Assembly: GCA_902762305.1 (NCBI GenBank)
Contig: CACWNW010000004.1
Span: 1-64,000, forward strand
Source: Fibrobacter succinogenes
GTDB taxonomy: Bacteria > Fibrobacterota > Fibrobacteria > Fibrobacterales > Fibrobacteraceae
DNA: 64,000 nt
Direction: 5' to 3'
The position numbers and the translations under genes were made by a program. Below are positions 26,701 through 35,818 of this stretch, piece by piece (the stretch's first letter is position 1; the number at the start of each line of letters is the position of its first letter). Below the pieces are notes generated by a model. The model worked only from the letters and a program-made list of their open reading frames with translations, was not told the DNA's origin and did not search any database.

Positions 26701-27819
26701 ATGACTGATCCGCGCATTACAAAACTTGCCGAAAACTTGATTAACAACGCACTTGCCCTCAAGGCGGGCGAGAATATCCTTATCGAAACCACCGACACGC
26801 CCGACGAAGTTTCTACCGAGCTCATCAAGGCTGTCGAGAAGGTGGGCGGAAACGCCTTCGTGCGCAATTCCAAGAGCCGCGTGCGTCGCCAGATGCTCCT
26901 TTCTGCAAGCGAAGCCCAGATGAAGGTCGAGGCCGAACTTGCCCTTGCCGAAATGAAGAAGATGCAGGCCTACATCGCGATTCGCGGGGCCGACAACTTC
27001 ATGGAAAATTGCGACGTGAGCGATGAGAAGATGCTCATGTACCGCAAGATGACTAAGGAAACGCTCGACTACCGCGTGAACAAGACGCGCTGGTGCGTAC
27101 TCCGCTGGCCGAACGCCTCCATGGCGCAGGGCGCGAAGATGAGTACCGAGGCGTTCGAGGACTTCTACTTCCAGGCATGCCTTGCGGATTACCCGCGCAT
27201 GGGCCGTGCCGCGCAGAATCTCGTGAACCTCATGAACAAGACGGACAAGGTGCGCCTCGTGGCAAACGGCACCGACATCACGTTCAGCATCAAGGATATC
27301 CCCGCGATCCCGTGCTGCGGCAACATGAATATCCCGGATGGCGAAGTCTATACGGCACCGGTGCGCAACAGCATCAACGGCGTGATTCACTACAATACTC
27401 CCACGCTTTACGAGGGCAAGCAGTTCAGCAATATCCGCCTGGAATTCAAGGACGGGAAGATTGTGAACGCTACCTGCGAAACAGGCGACAACGCGCAGCT
27501 CAACGCCATTCTCGATACCGACGAGGGCGCACGCTATGTGGGCGAGTTTGCCATCGGTTTCAACCCGTTCGTGAACGCTCCGATGTGCGACATCCTCTTC
27601 GACGAGAAGATTGCGGGCAGCATCCACTTTACGCCCGGCATGTGCTACGAGGAAGCCCCGAACGGCAACAATTCCGCCATCCACTGGGATCTGGTGCTCA
27701 TCATGCGCCCGGAATACGGCGGCGGCGAAATCTGGTTCGACGACAAGCTTATCCGCAAGGACGGCCTGTTTGTGATTGACGAACTCAAGTGCTTGAATCC
27801 AGACCAGCTCGGGAAGTGA
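26701..27819 (+). CDS. M29-family aminopeptidase
   Basis: 372 residues, the usual length for AmpS/AmpT-like enzymes. Family landmarks are NIPDGEVYTAPVRNS (metal-binding Glu), GEFAIGFNPFVN, the IHFTPGMCYEEAP region and the C-terminal IHWDLVLIM with GGGEIWFDDKLIRKDG. It is a cytosolic co-catalytic metallo-aminopeptidase that removes N-terminal residues from peptides. It stands alone behind its own promoter, and a strong terminator lies about 115 bp downstream. Confidence 0.9.
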   Translation: MTDPRITKLAENLINNALALKAGENILIETTDTPDEVSTELIKAVEKVGGNAFVRNSKSRVRRQMLLSASEAQMKVEAELALAEMKKMQAYIAIRGADNFMENCDVSDEKMLMYRKMTKETLDYRVNKTRWCVLRWPNASMAQGAKMSTEAFEDFYFQACLADYPRMGRAAQNLVNLMNKTDKVRLVANGTDITFSIKDIPAIPCCGNMNIPDGEVYTAPVRNSINGVIHYNTPTLYEGKQFSNIRLEFKDGKIVNATCETGDNAQLNAILDTDEGARYVGEFAIGFNPFVNAPMCDILFDEKIAGSIHFTPGMCYEEAPNGNNSAIHWDLVLIMRPEYGGGEIWFDDKLIRKDGLFVIDELKCLNPDQLGK

Positions 27820-27826
27820 CGCTTCG

Positions 27827-27864
27827 CGTCATCCTGAGGAGCGTTGTGACGAAGGATCCAGACC
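27827..27864 (+). repeat. GTCATCCTGAG...GAAGGATCCAGACC repeat
   Basis: Copy of the dispersed element also found at 37119-37157 and 41623-41659, in inverted form at 45861-45900, and translated at 17554. Starts 8 bp after the aminopeptidase stop. Confidence 0.75.
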
Positions 27865-27932
27865 TGCGTGAATGAACGTGCCTGGATGTTTCGGCCAGGG
27901 GCCTCAGCATGACGTTAGAATGATATCATGCG

Positions 27933-27964
27933 AAAAAGCCGTCCTTTTTGCGGGACGGCTTTTT
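27933..27964. terminator. Strong bidirectional terminator
   Basis: AAAAAGCCGTCC-N8-GGACGGCTTTTT. Serves the M29 gene and can also stop the converging asd operon. Confidence 0.9.
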
Positions 27965-27973
27965 GCATGATGC

Positions 27974-28004
27974 ATTATGTCATCCCCGCGGAGGCGGGGA
28001 TCTC
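27974..28004 (+). repeat. TGTCATCCCCGCGGAGGCGGGGATCTCC hairpin repeat
   Basis: CCCCGC-GGA-GGCGGGG stem inside TGTCAT...ATCTCC, the same family as 1704-1724 and 1757-1790 and partly present within a coding region at 17685-17764. Confidence 0.7.
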
Positions 28005-28114
28005 CATTACATCTTGAGCAAGATTTGGACTCCTTCGGAGTCCGATGCTCGGCTGCTCGGTCATGCCCGTGCAAGCACGGTCGCGACTCTCGCCTTAGGA
28101 GCATCTCACCAATC

Positions 28115-29134
28115 TTACATCTTCAAGAGAATTTCACCAATTTGAACTGCGTTCAGAGCGGCGCCCTTGCGGATCTGGTCACCGGTGAGCCACAGCGTGT
28201 TGCTGTTCTCGTCGGCGAGGTCCTTACGGATACGGCCCACGAAGACGTTGTCCTTGCCGGCGCTTTCGAGCGGCATCGGGTACACGTAGTTCTGCGGATC
28301 GTCCTTGAGGGTCACGCCCGGAGCGTTCTTGAGGGCGTTGCGGATTTCTTCGACAGAAACCGGACGCTCGGTCTCGAACCACACGGATTCGGAGTGGGAG
28401 CGCAGAGAGCTCACGCGCACGCAGGTAGCGCTCGTACGGACGTCGGAGTGCATGATCTTGCGTGTTTCGTTGAACATCTTCATTTCTTCCTTCGTGTAGT
28501 CGTTTTCCGTCATCTTGTCGATCTGCGGAATCACGTTGTACGCGAGCTGGAACGGGAACTTGTTGATGTGCGTGGTAGAACCGGTCTCGAGGATATCCTT
28601 GTACTGCTGCTTGAGTTCTTCCATGGCGACGGCACCTGCACCGCTAGCGCTCTGGTAAGAAGAAATGTGGATCTTCTTGATGTGGGAAATCTTGTTGATC
28701 GGGTTGAGCACCACGACCATCATGATGGTCGTGCAGTTCGGGTTGGCGATGATGCCCTTGCCGCCGAGTTCAGCCTTGTAGAGCTTGATGTCTTCGGGGT
28801 TCACTTCCGGAACGACCAGCGGAACAGCCGGGTCCATGCGGAAGAAGCTCGTGTTGTCGACGACCACGGCGCCGTTTTCGACGGCGATGGGGGCGAATTC
28901 CTGGGAAATCGCGGCACCGGCGGAGCTGAGAACCAGGTCGATACCCTTGAAGGAATCCTTGTTCAGGACTTCGCACTTGAGGGTTTCGCCCTTGAACTTG
29001 AATTCGCGCCCTGCGCTGCGTTCGGAGGCGAGGAGCTTCAAGCTCTGCAGCGGGAAGTTGCGTTCCTCGAGGATGGAGAGGATTTCTTGGCCCACGGCGC
29101 CAGTGGCACCCATGATGGCTACGTTGCGGATCAT
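28115..29134 (-). CDS. asd: Aspartate-semialdehyde dehydrogenase
   Basis: 339 residues. NADP-binding GATGAVGQE at the N-terminus, catalytic Cys134 in NPNCTTIMMV, the SASGAGAVAMEEL loop and RVSSLRSHSESVW with the general-base His. It reduces aspartyl phosphate, supplying lysine/diaminopimelate, methionine and threonine synthesis in the cytosol. It starts 10 bp after the upstream membrane protein gene stops, so it is the last gene of a ssb-orf-asd operon, an unusual grouping. Confidence 0.95.
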   Translation of the reverse strand: MIRNVAIMGATGAVGQEILSILEERNFPLQSLKLLASERSAGREFKFKGETLKCEVLNKDSFKGIDLVLSSAGAAISQEFAPIAVENGAVVVDNTSFFRMDPAVPLVVPEVNPEDIKLYKAELGGKGIIANPNCTTIMMVVVLNPINKISHIKKIHISSYQSASGAGAVAMEELKQQYKDILETGSTTHINKFPFQLAYNVIPQIDKMTENDYTKEEMKMFNETRKIMHSDVRTSATCVRVSSLRSHSESVWFETERPVSVEEIRNALKNAPGVTLKDDPQNYVYPMPLESAGKDNVFVGRIRKDLADENSNTLWLTGDQIRKGAALNAVQIGEILLKM

Positions 29135-29144
29135 AGTTTAACCT

Positions 29145-30107
29145 TTAATTTGCTTCTTGTTGAGGTTGATAGTTTGTTTTTAAATTCTCGATATCGTTCC
29201 AGAATCGTGCCAGGAAGTTCTTGGCCTGGGCAATCTGGTTTCTGCACTGCGAGTACTGCTTGACTTGTTCGCTGGCATCTTCTTGCAGTGTGTACGTGTA
29301 AAGCGAATAAGCGGCCAGCCGGAGGCTTTCGGTCGCCTGTATGATTTCGGAATGCGCCTCGCTCGATTCGTGCGGATGGAACAGACCGAGGGTTTTCTTG
29401 TTGAGAGAAGTCGCCTTGTTGTTGATGGCGAGCGCCTGCTGGCTTCTCGTCTCGCGTTCCGATTCGCTGATGTTTGCGGGGAGCAGGTCGAAGTTCTCGA
29501 TGCTTGCGATGATGGCGTTCATGCGCTCGACGACCTTGTTGCATTCGTCGATGTACTTCTCGAGGCGCGAGAACGAAGCATCGGACATCGGGCTCTTGGG
29601 CGCGTGGTTGTCGCCTTGGCCTGCATTTTCCCTTCTGCTAGCCTTGCGTGATTCGACCCATTTACCGCCTTCGCCGTTCTGGAACGAGGCGATGTAGTCC
29701 TGGTACTGGGCGTTCTGCGCAGCGATGTCGGAGGGGGAATAGTCACTGGTGACTAGGAGGGTCGGTCGTTCCCAGTAGGCGATTCCGATGAATGCGGCAA
29801 TCATCAGGGCGGTGAACAGGCTGTTCGCAACTTTTGCGGGCATATCCTCGCTACGGATGGTATAGAGGACTCCGAAGAATACGAGGCTCGCGAATGTGAG
29901 AAGGAGCCCTCCGTCGGCGTTGTAGCTGACGAAGGAATTCTTTGCGAAGTAGAACAGGCAGTCCATCACGATGATGAAGAACGAGAGGATCGCGCCTGCG
30001 ATCTTGTGCGTATTGCGCGGTGCAGCCGCCGACTGGAGAATAGTTATAAACGTAATCCCCAGCGGGAGCACGAACATCAATGCAATATTGGCTATGTCCT
30101 GGTTCAT
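29145..30107 (-). CDS. Membrane protein of unknown function in the ssb-asd operon
   Basis: 320 residues. Four hydrophobic segments in the first 115 residues (ALMFVLPLGITFITIL, AGAILSFFIIVMDCLFYFA, LLLTFASLVFFGVLYTI, SLFTALMIAAFIGIAYW) are followed by a long soluble, helical C-terminal region rich in Gln, Asn and Ser. No family recognised. It lies 12 bp after ssb and 10 bp before asd, so co-expression is likely, yet it shares no obvious function with either. Confidence 0.8.
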   Translation of the reverse strand: MNQDIANIALMFVLPLGITFITILQSAAAPRNTHKIAGAILSFFIIVMDCLFYFAKNSFVSYNADGGLLLTFASLVFFGVLYTIRSEDMPAKVANSLFTALMIAAFIGIAYWERPTLLVTSDYSPSDIAAQNAQYQDYIASFQNGEGGKWVESRKASRRENAGQGDNHAPKSPMSDASFSRLEKYIDECNKVVERMNAIIASIENFDLLPANISESERETRSQQALAINNKATSLNKKTLGLFHPHESSEAHSEIIQATESLRLAAYSLYTYTLQEDASEQVKQYSQCRNQIAQAKNFLARFWNDIENLKTNYQPQQEAN

Positions 30108-30119
30108 AGGACTGTGCTG

Positions 30120-30590
30120 TTAGAACGGCAGGTCGTCGTCGCCCTCGGGCATCGGGGCGTCGTAGACCGGCGTGGAATTCTGTGCGGGAGCGTAGCTGTT
30201 GGACTGGCCGTAGGAGTTGCCCTGGCCGGCACCGGGGGCGCCGCCCTGGCCGCGCGGGGTCAGGAGCTGGAACGTGTCCATGTTGACTTCGGTGGCATAG
30301 CGCTTCTGGCCGCTGGTCTGGTCGGTCCAGCTGCGGTTGGTGAGGGAGCCTTCGACATAGAGGCTCATGCCCTTGCGAATACCGAGCTGCTCGACGATGT
30401 CGGCAATCTTGCCCCAGCCCACAATGTTGTGCCAATCCGTCTGTTCCTTCTGTTCGCCGTTGTTGTCGCGGTAGCGGCGGCTTGTTGCGAGCGAGAACGA
30501 GACGCGCTTGCGTCCGCCGGTCTGGCTCATGCGGATTTCAGGGTCTTTACCGATATTACCAATGAGCATCACTTTATTCAAATATGCCAT
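30120..30590 (-). CDS. ssb: Single-stranded DNA-binding protein
   Basis: 156 residues. An OB-fold domain (residues 1-108) starts AYLNKVMLIGNIGKDPEI and contains WHNIVGWGKIADI and GSLTNRSW. A Gly/Gln/Asn-rich linker follows, then the acidic tail DDDLPF that docks SSB partners. It acts at replication forks and in repair. First gene of the operon; the start follows AGGATAAGATT. Confidence 0.96.
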   Translation of the reverse strand: MAYLNKVMLIGNIGKDPEIRMSQTGGRKRVSFSLATSRRYRDNNGEQKEQTDWHNIVGWGKIADIVEQLGIRKGMSLYVEGSLTNRSWTDQTSGQKRYATEVNMDTFQLLTPRGQGGAPGAGQGNSYGQSNSYAPAQNSTPVYDAPMPEGDDDLPF

Positions 30591-30745
30591 AATCTTATCC
30601 TATTGTTTTTTGTTTTCTGTCGGTAAAAATAAAAAATTCCGTTTGTCATTTTGTGCCATTTTTGGAAAAATTTTTCGTTTTGGAATAATGTTTGGCAAAA
30701 TATTTATATTTTCCTAAAAACAAACATTCCCAATGACCAACAACT

Positions 30746-31843
30746 ATGGTTTCACTCGCTCTTACACGTTTTGAAAAAGTCTTCCCCGCAAATCTCAAGG
30801 GCAAGCGCCTCGGTGCGGTCCTTCACCCGGCATCAGTCCTGCCCGATCTGCGCTACACCCTCGACCTCCTCAAGGAATACGACGGCAAGCTATTCAAGCT
30901 CTCTGCCCTCTTCGGCCCGCAGCACGGCATCAAGGGGCACACCCAGGACAACATGATCGAGTGGGAAGGCTATACCGACCCCGAACTGGGCATACCCGTC
31001 TATAGCCTCTACGGCGAACACCGCGAACCCACTCCCGAGATGCTCAGTCACGTGGACATGATGCTCGTGGACCTGCAAGATGTCGGCGCGCGCTACTACA
31101 CGTTCATCTGGACGCTCTTCCTTTGTATGAAAGCCTGCGAGAAGGCCGGAATCCCCGTCATTGTGGTGGACCGCCCGAATCCCATCAACTGTATCGACGA
31201 AGAAGGCCCGGTGCTGGACCTCGACTATACGAGTTTCGTGGGCCTGCACAGCATCCGTACGCGCCACGCGAAAACCATCGGTGAACTCGCGGTGCAGTTC
31301 AAGGAAGAACGCTTCCCCAAGTGCGAACTCTACGTGCTCGGCATGGAAGGCTACGATAAGAAGATGTGGTACGACCAGACCGGACTCCCGTGGATTCTGC
31401 CGAGCCCGAACATGCCGACGCTCGATACCGCCGTAGTTTACCCTGGCATGTGCCTGTTCGAGGCCACCAACGTGAGCGAGGGTCGCGGCACTACGCGCCC
31501 GTTCGAAATTTTCGGTGCGCCGTTTATCGATGCCGTCAAGCTCTGCAAGTACATGAACGGGCTCAAGCTTCCTGGCGTGTATTTCCGCGAGAATTACTTC
31601 CAGCCCACGTTCCACAAGGGTGCGGGCCAGATTTGCGGCGGTGCGCAGATTCACGTGCTCGACCGCGACAAGTTCCGCAGTTTCGACATGGCGGTGAAGT
31701 TGCTGCAGTACATCTTCAACGAGTACCCGAACGATTTCGCCTGGAAGCAGCCGCCTTACGAATATGAATTTGAAAAACTCCCGATCGACATCCTGCTCGG
31801 CAACGGCACGTTTAGGCGAGACTATATAGAGACAAGCATCTAA
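30746..31843 (+). CDS. NamZ-like exo-beta-N-acetylmuramidase (DUF1343)
   Basis: 365 residues. Recognised by FGPQHGIKG, GIPVYSLYGEHREPT, DMMLVDLQDVGARYYTFIWT, VVDRPNPIN and LPSPNMPTLDTAVVYPG with EATNVSEGRGTTRPFE, all typical of the DUF1343 family that includes Bacillus NamZ. Such enzymes remove terminal MurNAc from peptidoglycan fragments. No signal peptide is evident at this start, so it may be cytosolic and act in wall recycling. Divergent from ssb; TATATTTT at 30705-30712 may be its -10 region. Confidence 0.87.
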   Translation: MVSLALTRFEKVFPANLKGKRLGAVLHPASVLPDLRYTLDLLKEYDGKLFKLSALFGPQHGIKGHTQDNMIEWEGYTDPELGIPVYSLYGEHREPTPEMLSHVDMMLVDLQDVGARYYTFIWTLFLCMKACEKAGIPVIVVDRPNPINCIDEEGPVLDLDYTSFVGLHSIRTRHAKTIGELAVQFKEERFPKCELYVLGMEGYDKKMWYDQTGLPWILPSPNMPTLDTAVVYPGMCLFEATNVSEGRGTTRPFEIFGAPFIDAVKLCKYMNGLKLPGVYFRENYFQPTFHKGAGQICGGAQIHVLDRDKFRSFDMAVKLLQYIFNEYPNDFAWKQPPYEYEFEKLPIDILLGNGTFRRDYIETSI

Positions 31844-31849
31844 TTGATG

Positions 31850-31916
31850 TGTAATGTGGAGTGTGTAATGTGAAATTATAATTACTTACTACACATCTCA
31901 CATTTCACACCTCACA
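31850..31916. repeat. GTGTAATGTG inverted repeat before the SOD gene
   Basis: ATGTGTAATGTGGAGTGTGT followed by AATGTGAAATTATAATTA, then CACATCTCACATTTCACACC. Related in sequence and layout to the repeat after clpC at 15333-15392. It lies between namZ and the SOD gene and can form a long imperfect stem. Confidence 0.65.
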
Positions 31917-31945
31917 TTGCGGCGCAGCCGCGAAAAGGAGACACC

Positions 31946-32545
31946 ATGACTCAACCCATCAATGGAAAATTCGAAATGCCCGCCCTCCCGTATGCGGCGG
32001 GTGACCTTGCACCGGCGCTCAGCCAGGAAACCTTCGAGTTTCATTACGGCAAGCACCTGCAGACCTACCTGAACAACCTGAATGCGGCCCTTCCGGGTAG
32101 CGCGTTCGAAGGCAAGTCCCTTGAAGAGATCGTGAAGACGGCCGAAGGCGGCGTTTTCAACAATGCGGGCCAGTTCCTGAACCACTCTATGTACTTCTTG
32201 CAGTTCAAGGCTCCGACTCCGGCTAACGCCCCGTCGGGCAAGATTGCGGAAGCCATAGCCCGGGACTTCGGCTCCTTCGAGAAGTTCCAGGAAGAATTCC
32301 AGGCAAAGGGCGCCGGCCTCTTCGGCTCCGGCTGGGTATGGCTCTCCGCCGATGCCAGCGGCAAGCTCGTGATTACGCAGGAAGGCAACGCCCAGAACCC
32401 ACTCACCAAGGGCCTCAAGCCGCTGCTGACCTTCGACGTGTGGGAACATGCCTACTACATCGACTACCGCAACCGTCGTCCGGATTACCTGAAGGCGCTG
32501 TGGAGCATCGTCAACTGGGACGAAATCAACAAGCGTCTCGGTTAG
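31946..32545 (+). CDS. sodB: Superoxide dismutase, iron type
   Basis: 199 residues. Metal ligands His33, His80, Asp164 and His168 are visible in EFHYGKH, FLNHSMYF and FDVWEHAYYIDY. Gln76 in NNAGQFLNH sits at the position where Fe-SODs carry the active-site Gln, arguing for iron, although cambialistic use cannot be excluded. No signal peptide, so cytosolic. The gene is monocistronic after AAAAGGAG, unusual only as an oxygen-defence enzyme in an organism that is otherwise likely a strict anaerobe. Confidence 0.94.
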   Translation: MTQPINGKFEMPALPYAAGDLAPALSQETFEFHYGKHLQTYLNNLNAALPGSAFEGKSLEEIVKTAEGGVFNNAGQFLNHSMYFLQFKAPTPANAPSGKIAEAIARDFGSFEKFQEEFQAKGAGLFGSGWVWLSADASGKLVITQEGNAQNPLTKGLKPLLTFDVWEHAYYIDYRNRRPDYLKALWSIVNWDEINKRLG

Positions 32546-32577
32546 TTTGTTCCAGCAAAGACTAGTTTGTCCAATAT

Positions 32578-32612
32578 TCCTGGCAGATACGCTATATTTG
32601 CCGGGATTTTTG
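32578..32612 (+). terminator. Terminator after sodB
   Basis: TCCTGGCA-N13-TGCCGGGA followed by TTTTTG. Confidence 0.6.
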
Positions 32613-32613
32613 T

Positions 32614-33921
32614 TTATTTGTGCTGGTGCATCGAAAGGTATAGACGGATAACATCCATCTGTTGCGGCGTAAACGTCGAATTTTCCCAGTCCAGGGGTTC
32701 CTTAGGAAACATGATGTAATGACGGTCCGGGCACTTATTAATGCGCGACTCGCTATCCTGCAAGTCAGGGCATTCCGGTGTATCGTCTAGATTGTCGAAT
32801 TCGTAACCGCCAAATTCCGTGGTATGGCTGAGCCCAAAGAAATGGCCCAGTTCATGAATGGCCGTGTTCGCAATCCCTGTGCTGGAGAGGTCATCGTTCC
32901 ACCGTCTGTTTTTTATGTGTGAAGAAATGACAATAATGTCGGCGAATTTATCGGGATCCCCGTTATAAATTGCTCCGGGAGAAGCCGAGAACCCGGCAAC
33001 CGCGCCATCTTCGTCCGAATCGTCCTGTACGTAGTACCCCAGGAGGAAGTTTATCTCGCCTTCGTGACCGGGCCACTCGGCAAGTGCGTCAAGGTCATTT
33101 ACGGATGCATGCCTGTCGATGACAACCGGTTCCGATTCGGGGATGGCGTCCCCTACGAGCGGGTGATCCTTGGCGTAGAGTATGTTGAGTTCCTTTACGT
33201 TCACGCCGCCCGGGTTGAGCGCTTTGTTCAGCCGTTCCCTGATTTTTTCGACAAGTTCTTCCAGGGATGCTCCGTCGGTTGTGCCCATGTACTTTCCGGC
33301 AAGAATGATGTTTGCGCTGAATTCCAGCGAGTAGTTTTCCGGCCCCCTGTCGACCAACAGCACGTTGTTTATCGTATCCCGATAAGGCGTTCCATCCCTA
33401 TTGTACAGGCGAATACGCGAATAGACAAAACTAGGGCCCAGAATGCCGGATTCTATCGGATAAAATAGGCGACCCTCATATTCTATAGGTTCTATCAGGG
33501 CCGTTATTTCTATCATAGGTTCTTCCTCTCCATAGTAATCGGCCACAGGTGCGATTAGGGGAGGTTCCCCGTCGATCTTATCCATGCTGAGCATGTAACG
33601 GGTATCATCTTCACAACCGATGAAGAAACCTCCATAAATCTTACCGCTCGTCTCGTTCAGTTCGATGAGCCTCCAGCCGTCATCCGGAGATGGGATAATA
33701 TTCTTTTCGGGTGGGGGGAGGTATTTTATGGAATCGAAGAATTCAGCGTGGTAATATTCTGGAGTATCCCATTCCGAAAACACCCAGTCGACATCGTTGT
33801 AGTAGAAACCGTCATCGTCGAACTCGCCTTTGGCAGGGTTAGAAACGACATGCGAACAGCCTGCGACAAGCAGGCCCATGGCAAGCAAGAAGAGAAAAAT
33901 GGACAAAAGTTTCGGCTTCAT
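32614..33921 (-). CDS. Zinc metalloprotease-like lipoprotein
   Basis: 435 residues. The signal peptide ends in lipobox LLVAGC. The first 260 residues are of unknown fold. The C-terminal half contains HELGHFFGLSHT, the extended metzincin zinc signature HExxHxxGxxH, with a downstream Met (YIMFPKEP) that can serve as the Met-turn. I therefore infer a surface-anchored metzincin-like protease. The start was set at the ATG after AGGTGG; a GTG 9 bp upstream overlaps that site. Divergent from the PH-domain gene. Confidence 0.82.
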   Translation of the reverse strand: MKPKLLSIFLFLLAMGLLVAGCSHVVSNPAKGEFDDDGFYYNDVDWVFSEWDTPEYYHAEFFDSIKYLPPPEKNIIPSPDDGWRLIELNETSGKIYGGFFIGCEDDTRYMLSMDKIDGEPPLIAPVADYYGEEEPMIEITALIEPIEYEGRLFYPIESGILGPSFVYSRIRLYNRDGTPYRDTINNVLLVDRGPENYSLEFSANIILAGKYMGTTDGASLEELVEKIRERLNKALNPGGVNVKELNILYAKDHPLVGDAIPESEPVVIDRHASVNDLDALAEWPGHEGEINFLLGYYVQDDSDEDGAVAGFSASPGAIYNGDPDKFADIIVISSHIKNRRWNDDLSSTGIANTAIHELGHFFGLSHTTEFGGYEFDNLDDTPECPDLQDSESRINKCPDRHYIMFPKEPLDWENSTFTPQQMDVIRLYLSMHQHK

Positions 33922-33994
33922 GGGGACCACCTATTTTGAATATACGTTATTCAGGCCGTTTTTCAAAAAAATGATCCGATAAAAGGGACTGCCT

Positions 33995-34023
33995 TTGTGC
34001 GTTTGCTCACAATTATTTATAAT
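33995..34023 (+). promoter_or_regulatory. Promoter of the PH-domain gene
   Basis: TTGTGC (33995-34000) and TATAAT (34018-34023), 17-bp spacer, about 50 bp upstream of the start codon. Confidence 0.65.
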
Positions 34024-34076
34024 TAGGCGGTTGTACGAACTTCGTTTCATCTACGCACTTAACTTAAGGGATGCAT

Positions 34077-34709
34077 ATGGACAACGAACTGACGCTTTTG
34101 ATAGGGAAAGATGAAAAGATTCTTTACGCCGGCAAGCCGGACAAGAAATGCTTTATCTTTGAAAGTATCTTCAATCCGCTGCTCCCGTTTGCGATTGTCT
34201 GGGGACTTTTTGACTCGTTCTTTATTGGCGCTTCTTTTTCTTCGGACCAGTCGGACAAGATTGCCTTTTTTATCGTTCCATTCATGTTGCTTCACCTGAT
34301 GCCGGTCTGGCTCTATTTGGGTGGGGCGCTGCTTTCGTTCAGACGGTACCGCAATACGGCCTACATCGTCACGGACAAGGCCATCTATGCTTCCGGCGGC
34401 ATCTTCGCCAGGACATACAAGTCAAAACCGTTTGCGGAACTTTCGCATGTCGACTTGCACCGTGGCATTTTTGACCAGTGGTGTGGCGTGGGCGACATCA
34501 TTACGACCTCTGCGCAGGCCAATCCTGTGACGCTGAACGGGCGTAGGACTTCTACCAACGCGGGCATTTCCATCGACAGCATAGCCAATTATGCGGAAGT
34601 GTACAAGCTCGTGAAACAGCTGCAAGAGGACATCTACACCGACGTGATGTACCCCAACGACCTGCGCCCCAGGGAAAACCACGGGTATAAATCCAAGTAT
34701 AGAGGGTAG
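34077..34709 (+). CDS. Membrane protein with bacterial PH (DUF304-like) domain
   Basis: 210 residues. Two hydrophobic segments near residues 28-50 and 60-85 are followed by a bacterial PH-type domain (RRYRNTAYIVTDKAIYASGG, then SHVDLHRGIFDQWCGVGDI). The layout resembles YdbT/YdbS-type proteins. Function is unknown, though such domains often sit on the cytoplasmic face. I prefer the second in-frame ATG at 34077 because TAAGGG directly precedes the first. It is the last plus-strand gene before the minus-strand orphan island. Confidence 0.75.
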   Translation: MDNELTLLIGKDEKILYAGKPDKKCFIFESIFNPLLPFAIVWGLFDSFFIGASFSSDQSDKIAFFIVPFMLLHLMPVWLYLGGALLSFRRYRNTAYIVTDKAIYASGGIFARTYKSKPFAELSHVDLHRGIFDQWCGVGDIITTSAQANPVTLNGRRTSTNAGISIDSIANYAEVYKLVKQLQEDIYTDVMYPNDLRPRENHGYKSKYRG

Positions 34710-34730
34710 GGCTTCGTCTGGGGCTGCGTC

Positions 34731-35174
34731 CTAAACGCCCTTCGCGAAACATGCCTTCTTTTTAAAGAATGATTTCAGGTTGAAAATAAACGGGACTTCG
34801 ACCAATACGATGATTGGCATGTAGATGTAGTACAGCGATGAGGGAATCAGATACTCCCTGTAGCTTGCACAATACGCTATGGGAATGTAAGCGAAGAATA
34901 GAATGTCGGGAATTACGGCTACCGAAATCACTAGAATTTTTGACCAAAGCGGGCATCTTTTCAAGAGCAGAAAGAACAGCGGCAGGCTAAACGGCAGACA
35001 AAAAATTAGGGTGAGGGCAATTGTGGCGAATCCAGAAAGAAGGGGCTCGTTTAAATTGTCAAGATTCGCAGATATGATTCCGAAATATGCGAGAAAAATG
35101 ATGGCTGACAATTTGAAAAAAATCAGTTTTAACAAAGAGAGTGCCAGTTGAAGTGTTTTGTTTAGTCTTATCAT
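34731..35174 (-). CDS. Small multi-pass membrane protein
   Basis: 147 residues with four predicted membrane helices and a basic C-terminus (SFFKKKACFAKG). No family recognised. Its ATG overlaps the TGA of the upstream gene (ATGA), so the two are translationally coupled. A degenerate copy of the TAGGGC palindromic repeat lies just past its stop (34710-34738). Confidence 0.65.
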   Translation of the reverse strand: MIRLNKTLQLALSLLKLIFFKLSAIIFLAYFGIISANLDNLNEPLLSGFATIALTLIFCLPFSLPLFFLLLKRCPLWSKILVISVAVIPDILFFAYIPIAYCASYREYLIPSSLYYIYMPIIVLVEVPFIFNLKSFFKKKACFAKGV

Positions 35175-35776
35175 TTTAGACCATCCAGGCATTTTATGAA
35201 TGTGTCGATATTTTTTAAGGCATCTGCAAAATAGAACTCGCTTATATGGTTGTCTTTATCTTTTTTCAAGGTCACATGGGAGAAACAGGGCAAGGAATCG
35301 TTTTCTAGACTGCACAAACTGAGAACGTTTGCTCCGTTTGAAAGATTCCTCTCTCCAATTTGGAATGGGAATCTCTTTGGATCGGAAAGATAGTACGCTG
35401 AATCCTTTTTGTCGAAAAATCGCCCTTCTTCGGGGATCAGGTGGAAAAGCCCATGTTCCTTTGGATATTTGTCCTGCAGGAAAAAGTACATGTTCTTGCC
35501 ATAATCGTTTTTTGTTTTATACCAATAATGAATGCCTTGTGGAAGCATGTTGCACTTGGCGTATATATCTATATTTGAAAGGCCGAGTAATGCTACAAGT
35601 CGTCCCTTCGAAATTCCGGTTAATTTTGTGTTCTCGGTAGCTTCGGGCAAGAACGCTAAAAGCACCAGCAAGAAAAAGAGAAGTACGCAAACTGCCGACC
35701 GTATTTCGGAACGGACTTTTCGCTTCGAACAGAGGATTCTTATTCCTTTTTTGCTTATTAGAATTCTTGTCTTCAT
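35171..35776 (-). CDS. Membrane-anchored hypothetical protein
   Basis: 201 residues: a basic N-terminus (KKGIRILCSKRKVRSEI), one membrane helix (AVCVLLFFLLVLLAFLP), then a soluble, probably periplasmic domain. No family recognised. AT-rich codon choice differs from the surrounding housekeeping genes. Coupled to the small membrane protein downstream by an ATGA overlap. Confidence 0.65.
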   Translation of the reverse strand: MKTRILISKKGIRILCSKRKVRSEIRSAVCVLLFFLLVLLAFLPEATENTKLTGISKGRLVALLGLSNIDIYAKCNMLPQGIHYWYKTKNDYGKNMYFFLQDKYPKEHGLFHLIPEEGRFFDKKDSAYYLSDPKRFPFQIGERNLSNGANVLSLCSLENDSLPCFSHVTLKKDKDNHISEFYFADALKNIDTFIKCLDGLK

Positions 35777-35818
35777 GGTCGAAAAAAACTCTTTTGAATA
35801 TAGCTTGTTGATTTGCTG

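Noticed and set aside
32578-32612. CTATATTTG as a promoter after sodB
   Set aside because: It falls inside the loop of the sodB terminator hairpin and faces a convergent gene.
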